NCBI RefSeq assembly: GCF_900091605.1
Contig: NZ_FMCQ01000001.1
Location: 939,860 to 1,003,859 of the forward strand
Direction of reading: 5' to 3'
From: Micromonospora tulbaghiae
Lineage (GTDB): Bacteria; Actinomycetota; Actinomycetes; Mycobacteriales; Micromonosporaceae
Length of the DNA stretch: 64,000 bases
Positions 26,429 to 35,836 of the stretch are shown here, one piece after another (the first letter of the stretch is position 1; every line of letters starts with the position of its first letter). The notes under the pieces are model-generated. The model was given only the letters and a program-made list of their open reading frames with translations, did not search any database and was not told the origin of the DNA. Both the position numbers and the translations under genes were made by a program.

Positions 26429-27517
26429 TTGCGCTCTGTGCGTGGGATGCGGATTGCCTCCGTCATTGCGGCGGGTGGACTCGTACTGGGCGCTGCCGCG
26501 TGTGGTGAGGCTCCGGACGACGACAACAACGCCGGCGGCGACGGCGGCAAGAAGTTCAGCGCCTGCATGGTGACCGACGTCGGCGGCGTCGACGACAAGT
26601 CCTTCAACGCCTCGGCCTGGAAGGGCCTGCAGGAGGCGAAGAAGGAGAACGACAAGATCGACATCAAGTACGTCCAGTCGAAGGCTGAGGCGGACTACGA
26701 GGTCAACCTGACCGGGTTCGTCAACCAGAAGTGCGACTTCATCCTGGCCGTCGGTGGCCTGATGTCGGACGCCACCAAGGCGGCGGCTGAGAAGAACCCG
26801 AACCAGCAGTTCGCGATCGTCGACGCCAACCCGGGTGTGTCGAACGTCTACCCGATGCAGTTCGACACCGCGCAGGCGGGGTTCCAGGCCGGCTACCTGG
26901 CCGCCGGGATGAGCAAGACCGGCAAGGTCGGCACCTACGGTGGCCTGCCGATCCCGCCGGTCACCATCTTCATGGACGGCTACGCCGACGGCGTGGCGTA
27001 CTACAACAAGGCCAAGAGCAAGAACGTCCAGGTGCTGGGCTGGGACAAGGCCACCCAGAAGGGCTCCTTCGCCAACTCGTTCGAGAAGCAGGACGAGGGC
27101 AAGAAGGTCTCCGACGCGCTCGTCGCGCAGGGCGCCGACATCGTGATGCCGGTCGCCGGTGGCGCCGGTCTCGGCACCACCTCCGCGGCCAAGGCCTCGG
27201 GCGGCAAGTACTCGGTCGTCTGGGTGGACATCGACGGCTGCGAGAGCACCCCGGACTGCGCGGCGATCCTGACCACGGTGGTCAAGAACATCCCGGACGC
27301 CGTCAAGGAGGCCGCGCTGAAGGCCGCCGGTGGCGAGAAGCTCGAGTCCACCCCGGGCTTCGTGGGCACGCTGGCCAACGACGGCGTCTCGATCGCCCCG
27401 TACCACGACTTCGACAGCAAGGTCCCGGCGGACCTGAAGGCCGAGGTCGACAAGATCAAGGCGGACATCGCCGCCGGCACCATCACCGTCACCTCGAAGG
27501 CCCAGCCGACCAAGTGA
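26429..27517 (+). CDS. BMP family nucleoside ABC transporter solute-binding lipoprotein
   Basis: About 362 residues. A lipoprotein signal ends in VLGAAACGE with the lipobox Cys. The mature protein has BMP/PnrA features: CMVTDVGGVDDKSFNASAW at the ligand site, FILAVGG, FQAGYLAAGMSKTGKVG and VMPVAGGAGLGT. It should bind nucleosides for the ABC genes downstream. Start choice: TTG 26429 has AAGGAG (26418-26423) and supplies a basic n-region (RSVRGMR); in-frame GTG 26438 and ATG 26447 are alternatives. A hairpin between it and the ATPase gene may keep the binding protein at higher levels. Confidence 0.9.
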   Translation: MRSVRGMRIASVIAAGGLVLGAAACGEAPDDDNNAGGDGGKKFSACMVTDVGGVDDKSFNASAWKGLQEAKKENDKIDIKYVQSKAEADYEVNLTGFVNQKCDFILAVGGLMSDATKAAAEKNPNQQFAIVDANPGVSNVYPMQFDTAQAGFQAGYLAAGMSKTGKVGTYGGLPIPPVTIFMDGYADGVAYYNKAKSKNVQVLGWDKATQKGSFANSFEKQDEGKKVSDALVAQGADIVMPVAGGAGLGTTSAAKASGGKYSVVWVDIDGCESTPDCAAILTTVVKNIPDAVKEAALKAAGGEKLESTPGFVGTLANDGVSIAPYHDFDSKVPADLKAEVDKIKADIAAGTITVTSKAQPTK

Positions 27518-27521
27518 CAGT

Positions 27522-27567
27522 CCCGCCGGCCGCCGCGGTGCCATCATCGGCAGCGGGGGCCGGCGGG
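27522..27567 (+). terminator. Attenuator-like hairpin after the solute-binding gene
   Basis: CCCGCCGGCC (27522-27531) and GGCCGGCGGG (27558-27567) form a perfect 10-bp stem 4 bp after the stop. Partial termination here would favour the binding protein over the membrane components. Confidence 0.55.
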
Positions 27568-27726
27568 CACCAGGTTTGACGATCCGGCCGTCCCGGCGCC
27601 ACGGGGAAGGTACCCCCGGCGCCGGGGCGGCCGATCACCTTGAATCCCCCGAACATCCCCACCCGGCGTGGTGGCGGCGCGGCAGGTCGCTACGCTGCAC
27701 CATCGCTCGCACTCCAGGAGGTTGCG

Positions 27727-29295
27727 CTGAGACTCGAACTGCGCGGCATCACCAAACGGTTCGGTGAACTGGTCGCCAACGACCACATCGACCTGACGGT
27801 GGAGCCTGGAGAGATCCACGCCCTGCTCGGCGAGAACGGCGCCGGCAAGTCGACCCTGATGAACGTGCTCTACGGCCTCTACCAGCCGGACGAGGGCGAG
27901 ATCCTGGTCGACGGCAAGCCGCTGAAGCTGAAGGGCCCGTCGGACGCGATCGCCGCCGGAATCGGGATGGTGCACCAGCACTTCATGCTGGTGCCGGTCT
28001 TCACCGTGGCCGAGAACGTGATGCTCGGCGCCGAGCAGGTCAGGGGGCCGTTCGCCGGCATCCTCGACCGGCGGCGGGCCCGGCGCGAGGTCGCCGAGGT
28101 CTCCGAGCGGTACAACCTGCGGGTCGACCCGGACGCGGTGATCGAGGACCTGCCGGTCGGCATCCAGCAGCGGGTGGAGATCGTCAAGGCCCTCACCCGC
28201 GACGTCGACCTGCTGATCCTCGACGAGCCCACGGCCGTGCTCACGCCGCAGGAGACCGAGGAACTGCTCACCGTCATGCGGTCGCTCAAGGCCGCCGGCA
28301 AGTCGATCGTGTTCATCACCCACAAGCTGGGCGAGGTGAAGGCCATCGCCGACCGGATCACCGTGATCCGGCGTGGCAAGACGGTCGGCACCGCCGAGCC
28401 GAGCGCCAGCCGGGACGAACTGGCCGCGCTGATGGTGGGACGCAGCGTCCGGCTGACGGTGGACAAGAAGCCGGCCACCCCTGGTAAGCCGGTCCTGGAG
28501 CTCTCCGGCCTGGTCGTGGACGACGACCGGCAGGTACGCGCGGTCGACGGCGTCGACCTGACCGTGCACGCCGGTGAGGTGCTCGGCGTGGCGGGCGTGC
28601 AGGGCAACGGCCAGACCGAGCTGATCGAGGCGATCATGGGCCTGCGCCCGGTGCTCGCCGGCACGATCAGCCTCGACGGCGAGCCGACGCACGGCTGGTC
28701 GACCAAGAAGGTGCTCCGCGCCGGCGTCGGCTACGTGCCGGAGGACCGCAGCGTGGACGGCCTGGTCAAGGAGTTCTCCGTGGCGGAGAACCTGGTGCTG
28801 GACATCTACGACCGGCCGCCGTTCGGCAGGGGCCTGTCGCTCAAGCCCGACGCCATCGCGAAGTCGGCGCGGGAGCGGATCGAGCAGTTCGACGTCCGTA
28901 CCTCCTCGGCCGACGCGGCGGTCGGCACGCTCTCCGGCGGCAACCAGCAGAAGGTGATCGTGGCCCGGGAGCTGTCCCGGCCGCTGAAGCTCTTCATCGC
29001 CGCCCAGCCCACCCGGGGCGTGGACGTCGGCTCGATCGAGTTCATCCACAGCCGGGTCATCCGCGAGCGGGACATCGGCACCGCGGTCATGGTGGTCTCC
29101 AGCGAACTGGACGAGGTGATCGGCCTGGCCGACCGGATCGCGGTCATGTACCGCGGCCGGATCATCGGCATCGTCGGCCCGGACACCCCGCGTGAGGAGA
29201 TCGGCCTGCTGATGGCCGGTATCACCCCGGACGCCGCCACCCCGGACGCCGCCACCGCGACCGAGGACGGCCCTGGCAACGAGGACGAGGCATGA
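27727..29295 (+). CDS. Nucleoside ABC transporter ATP-binding protein (two ABC domains)
   Basis: About 522 residues with two ABC modules, as in ribose/nucleoside importers. Module 1 has Walker [10 protein letters not shown], a degenerate signature region [13 protein letters not shown] and Walker [14 protein letters not shown]. Module 2 has GVQGNGQTE in place of Walker A, signature [15 protein letters not shown] and [14 protein letters not shown], the usual degenerate second site. Start: AGGAGG at 27716-27721 is 5 nt before a CTG (27727) that begins the family N-terminus [12 protein letters not shown]; no ATG, GTG or TTG lies between. The frame opens upstream at 27640. The stop overlaps the next ATG by 4 bp. 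Confidence 0.9.
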   Translation: MRLELRGITKRFGELVANDHIDLTVEPGEIHALLGENGAGKSTLMNVLYGLYQPDEGEILVDGKPLKLKGPSDAIAAGIGMVHQHFMLVPVFTVAENVMLGAEQVRGPFAGILDRRRARREVAEVSERYNLRVDPDAVIEDLPVGIQQRVEIVKALTRDVDLLILDEPTAVLTPQETEELLTVMRSLKAAGKSIVFITHKLGEVKAIADRITVIRRGKTVGTAEPSASRDELAALMVGRSVRLTVDKKPATPGKPVLELSGLVVDDDRQVRAVDGVDLTVHAGEVLGVAGVQGNGQTELIEAIMGLRPVLAGTISLDGEPTHGWSTKKVLRAGVGYVPEDRSVDGLVKEFSVAENLVLDIYDRPPFGRGLSLKPDAIAKSARERIEQFDVRTSSADAAVGTLSGGNQQKVIVARELSRPLKLFIAAQPTRGVDVGSIEFIHSRVIRERDIGTAVMVVSSELDEVIGLADRIAVMYRGRIIGIVGPDTPREEIGLLMAGITPDAATPDAATATEDGPGNEDEA

Positions 29296-30653
29296 CCGAC
29301 CCGAACCCCTTCTCGGGCTCGCCGGACAAGGAACCGGCGACCGAGGCGCAGGAGTCGCTGAGCGAGGCCCAGGCGACGCCGACGCAGCCGGCCGGTGACA
29401 CCGAGCAGACGGTGCCCGCCACCGCGACCGCGAAGGAGCCGGATCCGGGCGAGTCCCGTCCCAGCATGGGCCGGATGTTCCTGGACAACCTCTGGGCCGC
29501 GAACACGCTTACCGTGACAGTGCTCGCGGTGCTGCTGGCGATGGTGGTCGGCGCGGTGCTGATCATCGTGTCCGACCCCGAGGTGCTCGCCACCTACAGC
29601 TACATCACCGCCCGTCCCACCGATGCGCTGAACGCCAGCTGGACGGTGGTCAGCGAGGCGTACGCGAACCTGTTCAAGGGCGCGATCTTCGACCCGGACG
29701 CGGTCGGCTTCACCGCCGCCCTGAGCCCGATCTCGGAGACGCTCACCTACGCCGCGCCGCTCGTCTTCACCGGCCTGTCGGTGGCGCTGGCCTTCCGCGG
29801 CGGCCTGTTCAACATCGGCGCCCAGGGCCAGGCGACGATCGCCGTCATCCTGGCCGCCGTGGCCGGCTTCGCGCTGCCGCTGCCGCCGGTCGTGCACCTG
29901 CTGGTGGCGTTGATCGCCGGCGCGCTCGGCGGTGCGCTCTGGGGCTTCATCCCCGGCATCCTGAAGGCACGGGCCGGCGCGCACGAGGTGATCAACACGA
30001 TCATGCTCAACTACGTGGCGGTCTACTTCCTGTCCTGGATCATCGTCCAGAACGGGGTGCAGAACCCGAACCGGTCGGACGCGATCAGCAAGCCGGTCGA
30101 CTCCTCCGCGCAGTTGCCCCGCCTGCTCGGCGACGACCTGCGGGTGCACGCCGGCATCCTGCTCGCGGTGGCGGCCACCTGGTTCATCGCCTGGCTGCTC
30201 AACCGCTCCACGCTCGGCTTCGAGCTGCGGGCCGTGGGCGCGAACCCGGACGCGGCCCGCACCGCCGGCATCAGCGTGACCAAGACGTACGTGCTGGTGA
30301 TGGTGTTCGCGGGCATGCTGGCCGGTCTGGGCGGCTCGACCATGGTGCTCGGCACCACCGCGACCGCGCTGACCCCGCTGGTGATCGCGCAGATCGGCTT
30401 CGACGGCATCCTGGTCGCGCTGCTCGGCCGCGTGAAGCCGTGGGGTGTGCTGCTGGCCGCGCTGCTGTTCGGCGCGCTCCAGGCCGGTGGCAACCGGATG
30501 CAGTCGTACTCCGGCATCTCGCTGGAACTGGTCACCGTGCTCCAGGCGCTCATCGTCATCTTCATCGCCGCGCCTGCCCTGGTGAAGACGATCTTCCAGC
30601 TCCGGGCGGCCCGCGCCGCCCGGTTGCAGACGAGCCTCGCGAAGGGCTGGTGA
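29292..30653 (+). CDS. Nucleoside ABC transporter permease (BMP type, first)
   Basis: 453 residues. A disordered acidic N-terminal extension of about 60 residues ([20 protein letters not shown]) precedes about eight to ten membrane helices. Family motifs include [50 protein letters not shown] and [16 protein letters not shown], all typical of YufP-like permeases. The ATG overlaps the ATPase gene stop. It pairs with the next permease gene. Confidence 0.93.
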   Translation: MTDPNPFSGSPDKEPATEAQESLSEAQATPTQPAGDTEQTVPATATAKEPDPGESRPSMGRMFLDNLWAANTLTVTVLAVLLAMVVGAVLIIVSDPEVLATYSYITARPTDALNASWTVVSEAYANLFKGAIFDPDAVGFTAALSPISETLTYAAPLVFTGLSVALAFRGGLFNIGAQGQATIAVILAAVAGFALPLPPVVHLLVALIAGALGGALWGFIPGILKARAGAHEVINTIMLNYVAVYFLSWIIVQNGVQNPNRSDAISKPVDSSAQLPRLLGDDLRVHAGILLAVAATWFIAWLLNRSTLGFELRAVGANPDAARTAGISVTKTYVLVMVFAGMLAGLGGSTMVLGTTATALTPLVIAQIGFDGILVALLGRVKPWGVLLAALLFGALQAGGNRMQSYSGISLELVTVLQALIVIFIAAPALVKTIFQLRAARAARLQTSLAKGW

Positions 30654-30655
30654 GC

Positions 30656-31936
30656 ATGTCCACCACCGCTGTCCCCGAGGTGGCCGTTACCGCGGTCGAC
30701 GAGGGCTTCTGGACCCGTAACCGGAAGATCGGCGCGGTCCTGCTGGCGCTCGGCGTGCTCGCGGCGGTGCTGTTCGGCGCGCTCGCGACCGACCAGCACG
30801 CGCGGTTCACGCTCAGTGAGACCGAGGGCGGCGCCGCCCTGGAGATCAACGGTACGGTCGGCGCGATCCTGTTCGGGCTGATCACCGCCGCGGCCGGAGG
30901 CGCGCTGCTGGCCGGTGTGCCGAAGCGCTGGTTCACGCTGCTGCTCGGCGCCGGGCTGGTCGCCTTCGTGCTGAGCTTCCTGTGCTGGCAGGTCTCGGCC
31001 GCGCCCGAGGGCCGCAACTTCATGCCGCTGGTGAACGTCGTACGCGGCACGTTCATCCTGGCCCTGCCGCTGATCTTCGGTGCCCTCGCCGGCGTGCTCT
31101 GCGAGCGTTCCGGCGTGGTGAACGTGGCGATCGAGGGCCAGCTCCTGATGGGCGCCTTCTCCGGCGCCCTGTTCGGCAGCATGTCCGGCAGCGTCTGGGT
31201 CGGCCTGGTGGCCGCCGCCATCGGCGGCGCGTTCATCTCGTTCCTGCTGGCCGTCTTCTCCATCCGCTACCTGGTCGACCAGGTGGTCATGGGTATCGTG
31301 CTCAACCTGCTCGCGGTCGGCATCACCGGCTTCCTCTACGAGCGGCTGATGCAGACCGACGCGGCGAAGTACAACAGCGCGCCCCGGTTCGGCAACTGGG
31401 AGATCCCGCTGCTGTCCGACATCCCGCTGCTCGGTCCGGCGCTGTTCCGGGGCAACATCTTCCTCTACCTCGGCCTGCTGCTGGTGCTCGTCATCCACCT
31501 GGCGCTGTTCCGTACCCGGTGGGGCCTGCGGACCCGCTCGGTGGGCGAGCACCCGACCGCCGCGGACACGCTGGGCGTGAAGGTGCTGCGGCTGCGCTAC
31601 CGCAACGTGATCCTGGCCGGCCTGGTGGCCGGTGTCGGCGGCGCCTCGTACACGCTGGCGCTCTACTCGTTCACCAAGAACATGATCGGCGGTAAGGGCT
31701 TCATCGCCCTGGCCGCGCTGATCTTCGGCCGGTGGAGCCCGACCGGCGCGCTGCTCGCGGCGCTGTTCTTCGGCTTCGCCGACCAGCTCGCCACCTACCT
31801 GGGCGCGATCGGCAGCAGCATCCCGAGCCAGTTCCTGGCGATGCTGCCGTACCTGGCGACGATCCTGGCCGTGGCCGGGCTGGTCGGCAAGGTCCGGGCG
31901 CCGGCCGCCGACGGCAAGCCGTACATCAAGGGCTGA
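30656..31936 (+). CDS. Nucleoside ABC transporter permease (BMP type, second)
   Basis: 426 residues, mostly membrane helices. LIFGALAGVLCERSGVVNVA and IEGQLLMGAFSGA, then YLVDQVVMGIVLNLLAVGIT and RSVGEHPTAADTLGVKVLRL, are typical of YufQ-like permeases. FFGFADQLATYLGAIGSSIP near the end is also conserved. ATG 30656 is 3 bp after the previous stop. A strong hairpin follows the gene, then cdd and deoA, enzymes that would act on the imported nucleosides. Confidence 0.93.
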   Translation: MSTTAVPEVAVTAVDEGFWTRNRKIGAVLLALGVLAAVLFGALATDQHARFTLSETEGGAALEINGTVGAILFGLITAAAGGALLAGVPKRWFTLLLGAGLVAFVLSFLCWQVSAAPEGRNFMPLVNVVRGTFILALPLIFGALAGVLCERSGVVNVAIEGQLLMGAFSGALFGSMSGSVWVGLVAAAIGGAFISFLLAVFSIRYLVDQVVMGIVLNLLAVGITGFLYERLMQTDAAKYNSAPRFGNWEIPLLSDIPLLGPALFRGNIFLYLGLLLVLVIHLALFRTRWGLRTRSVGEHPTAADTLGVKVLRLRYRNVILAGLVAGVGGASYTLALYSFTKNMIGGKGFIALAALIFGRWSPTGALLAALFFGFADQLATYLGAIGSSIPSQFLAMLPYLATILAVAGLVGKVRAPAADGKPYIKG

Positions 31937-31954
31937 CCGACCGCCGCGACACGG

Positions 31955-31980
31955 TGCCCGGCGGGGCGACCCGCCGGGCA
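31955..31980 (+). terminator. Hairpin after the nucleoside importer
   Basis: A perfect 11-bp stem TGCCCGGCGGG / CCCGCCGGGCA with a 4-nt GCGA loop begins 19 bp after the permease stop and precedes cdd. It probably separates, fully or partly, the importer from the salvage genes. Confidence 0.7.
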
Positions 31981-32041
31981 TCGTCGTCTCCGGCCGCGTC
32001 CGCGACCGATCGGCGTTGAATTGGGCAGAATGGGAGTCGTG

Positions 32042-32743
32042 ATGGAGATCGACTGGGAGCGGCTGCGTACCGCCGCCACCGAGGCCATGCGGCACGCCTA
32101 CGTGCCGTACTCGAAGTTCCCGGTGGGTGCCGCCGCGCTCGTCGACGACGGCCGCGTCGTGGTCGGCTGCAACGTGGAGAACGCCGGCTACGGCGTCACG
32201 CTCTGCGCCGAGTGCGGCGTGGTCTCGCAGCTGCACGCGACCGGCGGGGGCCGGATCGTGGCGCTGTCCTGCGTCGACGCCACCGGTGAGCCGCTGATGC
32301 CGTGCGGCCGGTGCCGGCAGCTGCTCTGGGAGCAGGGCGGCCCGGAGTGCCTGGTCGAGGCGAAGGGCGGCCCGCTGCGGATGGCGGAGCTGCTGCCGCA
32401 CGCGTTCGACGTGGCCGACATCGAGGCGGTGACCGGCGAGCATCCGGTGCCGGTGGTGCCGGACCGGCTGGCCGCCTGGCGGGGCCGGGGCACCGTGTTC
32501 GTGCACCCCGACCTGTCGGCCGGGCAGCAGGTCTGGACGACGTACTGGGAGCGCTCGTCCGGTGACACCGCGGACGCCGAGACCGGCGTGCTGGAGGAGG
32601 GCTCGACCTGGGGCGACCCGGCCGAGGCCATCGAGTGGGGTTTGGCGCGGACGCCGCGCGTGGTCGTGGTGGACGCCTCGGGCACGATCTTCTGGGCTGG
32701 TGAGGGTGAGCCTCCTACGGAGATTCCGGTCCGTTGGGGCTGA
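32042..32743 (+). CDS. cdd: Cytidine deaminase with an extra C-terminal domain
   Basis: 233 residues. Residues 1-130 form a tetrameric-type cytidine deaminase: PYSKFPVGAA, GCNVENAGYGVTLCAECG with catalytic Glu and first zinc Cys, and PCGRCRQLLWEQGG with the other two zinc Cys. Normal enzymes end there; this one continues about 95 residues (GTVFVHPDLSAGQQVWTTYW, then TWGDPAEAIEWGLARTP, then VVVVDASGTIFWAG), a separate alpha/beta-looking domain I do not recognise. ATG 32042 has GGGAG at 32031-32035. It converts cytidine and deoxycytidine to uridine forms; the importer lies upstream and deoA downstream. Confidence 0.9.
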   Translation: MEIDWERLRTAATEAMRHAYVPYSKFPVGAAALVDDGRVVVGCNVENAGYGVTLCAECGVVSQLHATGGGRIVALSCVDATGEPLMPCGRCRQLLWEQGGPECLVEAKGGPLRMAELLPHAFDVADIEAVTGEHPVPVVPDRLAAWRGRGTVFVHPDLSAGQQVWTTYWERSSGDTADAETGVLEEGSTWGDPAEAIEWGLARTPRVVVVDASGTIFWAGEGEPPTEIPVRWG

Positions 32744-32770
32744 GCCGGCCGACGTGGGGTTGAGGTGGAG

Positions 32771-32842
32771 GGCCTGGGCCGACCGCGCCCGGCTCCGGGC
32801 GGTCAGGCTTGATCCCTCCGCCGGGCACGGTCGGCCCAGGCC
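32771..32842. repeat. 15-bp inverted repeat with nested hairpin between cdd and deoA
   Basis: GGCCTGGGCCGACCG (32771-32785) and CGGTCGGCCCAGGCC (32828-32842) pair perfectly. Inside the 42-nt loop CGCCCG (32785-32790) and CGGGCG form a second small hairpin. The element fills most of the 168-bp cdd-deoA gap. It may be a terminator, a regulatory RNA structure or a repeat. Confidence 0.6.
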
Positions 32843-32911
32843 GGACCTGGTCACCGTCCGCGGAAGAGTGCGATCCGCGGCGATTGTTGATCTATTGATG
32901 GGAACTCAAAG

Positions 32912-34192
32912 GTGAGTGCTTTTACGGCGGTTGACGTCATCCGGGCGAAGCGGGACGGGGGTGTGCTGAGCGACGGGCAGATCGACTGGGTGGTCGACGC
33001 GTACACCAAGGGTCTGGTCGCCGACGAGCAGATGTCGGCGCTGGCCATGGCGATCCTGCTGCGCGGCATGACCGCGCCGGAGATCGCCCGGTGGACCGCC
33101 GCCATGATCGCCAGCGGCGAGCGGCTCGACCTGTCGCCGGTGGCCCGGCCGACTGTGGACAAGCACTCCACCGGCGGCGTCGGTGACAAGATCACCCTGC
33201 CGCTGACCCCGCTGGTCGCGGCGTGCGGCGCGGCCGTCCCGCAGCTGTCCGGCCGGGGCCTCGGCCACACCGGCGGCACGCTGGACAAGCTGGAGTCGAT
33301 CCCGGGCTGGCGGGCGGCGCTCACCAACGACGAGTTCATCGCCCAGCTCCGCGACGTGGGCGCGGTGATCTGCGCGGCCGGCGACGGGCTCGCCCCGGCC
33401 GACCGCAAGCTGTACGCGCTGCGCGACGTCACCGGCACGGTCGAGGCGATCCCGCTGATCGCCAGCTCGATCATGAGCAAGAAGATCGCCGAGGGGACCG
33501 GCGCGCTGGTGCTCGACGTGAAGGTCGGCTCCGGCGCGTTCATGAAGAACGTCGACGACGCCCGCGAGCTGGCCCGCACCATGGTCGAGCTGGGCGGTGC
33601 GCACGGCGTACGGACTGTCGCCCTGCTCACCGACATGTCCACCCCGCTCGGCCTGGCCGTGGGCAACGCGGTCGAGGTGACCGAATCGGTGGAGGTGCTC
33701 GCCGGTGGCGGCCCGGCCGACGTGGTGGAGCTGACGCTGGCGCTGGCCCGGGAGATGCTCGACGCGGCCGGCCTGCCGGACGCCGACCCGGCCGCCGCGC
33801 TGCGGGACGGCCGGGCGATGGACTCCTGGCGCACGATGATCCGGGCGCAGGGCGGTGACCCGGACGCCCCGATGCCCGTCGCGAACGAGGTCGACGTGGT
33901 CACCGCGACCGAGGACGGGTGGGTCGCCGAGGTCGACGCGTACGCCATCGGGGTCGCCGCCTGGCGGCTCGGCGCGGGCCGGGCCCGCAAGGAGGACCCG
34001 GTGAGCATCCCGGCCGGAGTGGTGCTGCACCGGCGTCCCGGCGACCGGGTACGCGTCGGTGACCCGCTGTTCGAGCTGCGCGCCGAGCACGCCGAGCGGA
34101 TCCCGGCCGCGCTGGCCGAGGCACGCCGGGCGGTCCGCGTCGCGCCGGACGCGCCGGACACGGCGCCGCTGGTCGTCGAGCGGATCGGCTGA
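32912..34192 (+). CDS. deoA: Thymidine phosphorylase
   Basis: A 426-residue pyrimidine-nucleoside phosphorylase that cleaves thymidine or deoxyuridine to base and deoxyribose-1-phosphate. The phosphate and substrate signature is visible as VDKHSTGGVGDKITLPLTPL, followed by SGRGLGHTGGTLDKLESIPG, ASSIMSKKIAEG and VKVGSGAFMK. Length suits the family. GTG 32912 follows CTCAAAGG. Its products feed deoC (60.8 kb) and, for the uracil base, upp (61.9 kb). Confidence 0.96.
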   Translation: MSAFTAVDVIRAKRDGGVLSDGQIDWVVDAYTKGLVADEQMSALAMAILLRGMTAPEIARWTAAMIASGERLDLSPVARPTVDKHSTGGVGDKITLPLTPLVAACGAAVPQLSGRGLGHTGGTLDKLESIPGWRAALTNDEFIAQLRDVGAVICAAGDGLAPADRKLYALRDVTGTVEAIPLIASSIMSKKIAEGTGALVLDVKVGSGAFMKNVDDARELARTMVELGGAHGVRTVALLTDMSTPLGLAVGNAVEVTESVEVLAGGGPADVVELTLALAREMLDAAGLPDADPAAALRDGRAMDSWRTMIRAQGGDPDAPMPVANEVDVVTATEDGWVAEVDAYAIGVAAWRLGAGRARKEDPVSIPAGVVLHRRPGDRVRVGDPLFELRAEHAERIPAALAEARRAVRVAPDAPDTAPLVVERIG

Positions 34193-34294
34193 CCGGGACC
34201 GGCCATGGTGCCGGCCCGGCCGGAGCCGCTATCCTCCCAGGCCAGGGGGGGATCGGCCGGCGACGAGCCGAGGTGAGCAGACAGGGGCTTGACC

Positions 34295-34975
34295 GTGCGC
34301 GTACCCGCTCCCGATCCCCGGGCCGTCCGGGAGGCGAGCCTGGACGAGTTGTCCCGGCTGGGTCTTCCGCTGCCGCCGCCGCAGTTCCCGCTGGTGTGGG
34401 AGCCGGGCGACGAGATCGAGCTGCGTCCGACCCCGGAGATCGAGGCGCGGATCGCGGTGCTGCACGTGATCCTCGCCCGCTGCTTCGGGATGCCCGCGCA
34501 GGCGGCGACGGGCTGGCTGCTGGAGTCGCACCTGGTCGACTCGGTGACGCCGCCGGAGTGGCAGTTCGTGATGGGCGGCCGGGGCGACCACAGGTCGTTC
34601 GTGCTGCACCACGACGCACTGTTCTCGCTGGCCTGGGTGCTCGGACTCGCAAAGGAGCTGGACCCGACGGTGCCGGTGGACGAGCGGCTGGTCGAGCGGA
34701 TGCCGAACCTGGTCGCGGGGGAGACGTTCGGCCAGTGGCGGGCCCGGATCCTGGCCGCGCCGCAGCATCCCGGTGACGCCGCGGCGCTGCTCGACCTGCA
34801 CTACTGCCTGGACTGGGCGTACCTGGAGACCGAGAAGGCCGGCGGCGCGCTGCCGGGGCTGGTGGACGCGAACGCGATCGGGCAGCGCCGGTGGGCGCTG
34901 GAGTGGGCGGTGGTGCTGCGCGGGCCGTACCACGACGAGCCGCCGGGCTGGGAAGAGGTCGACCTCTCCACCTGA
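34295..34975 (+). CDS. DUF4272 domain protein
   Basis: About 226 residues. The pattern REASLDELSRLGLPLPPPQF, then the EIEARIAVLHVILARCFGMP helix, LAWVLGLAKELDP, ALLDLHYCLDWAYLETEKAG and ANAIGQRRWALEWAV fits DUF4272, a family of unknown function in bacteria. GTG 34295 has AGGGG at 34283-34287 with a 7-nt gap; an in-frame TTG at 34289 is too close to it. It follows deoA in the same direction and converges on the methyltransferase gene with 6 bp between the stops. No signal peptide or membrane segment. Confidence 0.78.
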   Translation: MRVPAPDPRAVREASLDELSRLGLPLPPPQFPLVWEPGDEIELRPTPEIEARIAVLHVILARCFGMPAQAATGWLLESHLVDSVTPPEWQFVMGGRGDHRSFVLHHDALFSLAWVLGLAKELDPTVPVDERLVERMPNLVAGETFGQWRARILAAPQHPGDAAALLDLHYCLDWAYLETEKAGGALPGLVDANAIGQRRWALEWAVVLRGPYHDEPPGWEEVDLST

Positions 34976-34981
34976 GGCGGG

Positions 34982-35833
34982 TCAGCGCGGGCGGTACACG
35001 CCGAGCCGGACGGAGAGCGTGACCGGCACCGGCTCGGGCAGCGCGGCGATGCGCGCGGCGAGCCGTTGCGGGTGGGCGTGCCAGGCGCTCGGTCCCATCC
35101 CGACGAGCGTGGTGACCTCGGCGCGGGTGAGCGTGAGCCGGGCCCGGTGCCCGGTCGCGGACTCCTCGGCGAAGTGGCCGCCGAGGCTGCCGGCGACCCG
35201 GTCGGCCTTGTCCGGGTCCACCCGCAGCAGGTCCAGCGCGTCGACGAGTTCGGCCAGGTGGTCGGCGGCCGGGGTGACCACCAGCAGCGCGCCGCCGGGG
35301 TCGAGCACCCGGTGGAACTCCGGGCCGTTGCGCGGCGCGAACACGTTCAGCAGCACGGCGGTGGACCGGTCGGCCAGCGGCAGCCGCTGCCAGGTGTCGG
35401 CCAGCGCGGCGGCGGCCCGTGGGTGCGCCCGGGCCGCGCGGCGCAGCGCCGGCTTGGAGACGTCGAGGGCCAGGCCGGCGGCGTCCGGCAGCGCCGCCAG
35501 CACCGCCGCGAGGTAATGGCCGGTCCCGGCGCCGGCATCGACCACCAGGGGGTACGGGTCGAAGCCCGCGACGCGTACCGCTGTGGTGGCGAGCGCGGCG
35601 GCGACGGTGTCGTAGTGGCCGGCGGCGAGGAAGCCGGCGCGGGCGGCGACCATCTCGGCGTTGTCCCCGGTGTGCGGGGCGCGGCCGGCGAGCAGATTCA
35701 CGTACCCCTGCCGGGCGATGTCGAAGCTGTGCCCGCGTGGGCAGCGCAGGGCGCGGGCGGTGCCGGCTGTGGTGTCGGTGAGCGGTTCGGCGCAGACCGG
35801 GCAGCGCAGCCGGGCGAGGACGCGATCGTCCAC
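34982..35833 (-). CDS. RlmA/TlrB-like 23S rRNA methyltransferase
   Basis: 283 residues. An N-terminal zinc site (LRCPVCAEPL and LRCPRGHSFDIARQGYVNLL) and the GDNAEMVAARAGFLAAGHY segment match the RlmA/TlrB family, which methylates the N1 of G745 or G748 in 23S rRNA. The class I SAM motif is VVDAGAGTGHYLAAVL, and LLNVFAPRNGPEFHRVLDPG is the family's active-site region. TlrB-type members give tylosin resistance in producers; housekeeping modification is the alternative. Its stop is 6 bp from the convergent DUF4272 gene; marR lies 3 bp upstream in the same direction, so they are probably co-transcribed. Confidence 0.87.
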   Translation of the reverse strand: MDDRVLARLRCPVCAEPLTDTTAGTARALRCPRGHSFDIARQGYVNLLAGRAPHTGDNAEMVAARAGFLAAGHYDTVAAALATTAVRVAGFDPYPLVVDAGAGTGHYLAAVLAALPDAAGLALDVSKPALRRAARAHPRAAAALADTWQRLPLADRSTAVLLNVFAPRNGPEFHRVLDPGGALLVVTPAADHLAELVDALDLLRVDPDKADRVAGSLGGHFAEESATGHRARLTLTRAEVTTLVGMGPSAWHAHPQRLAARIAALPEPVPVTLSVRLGVYRPR

Positions 35834-35836
35834 GGC

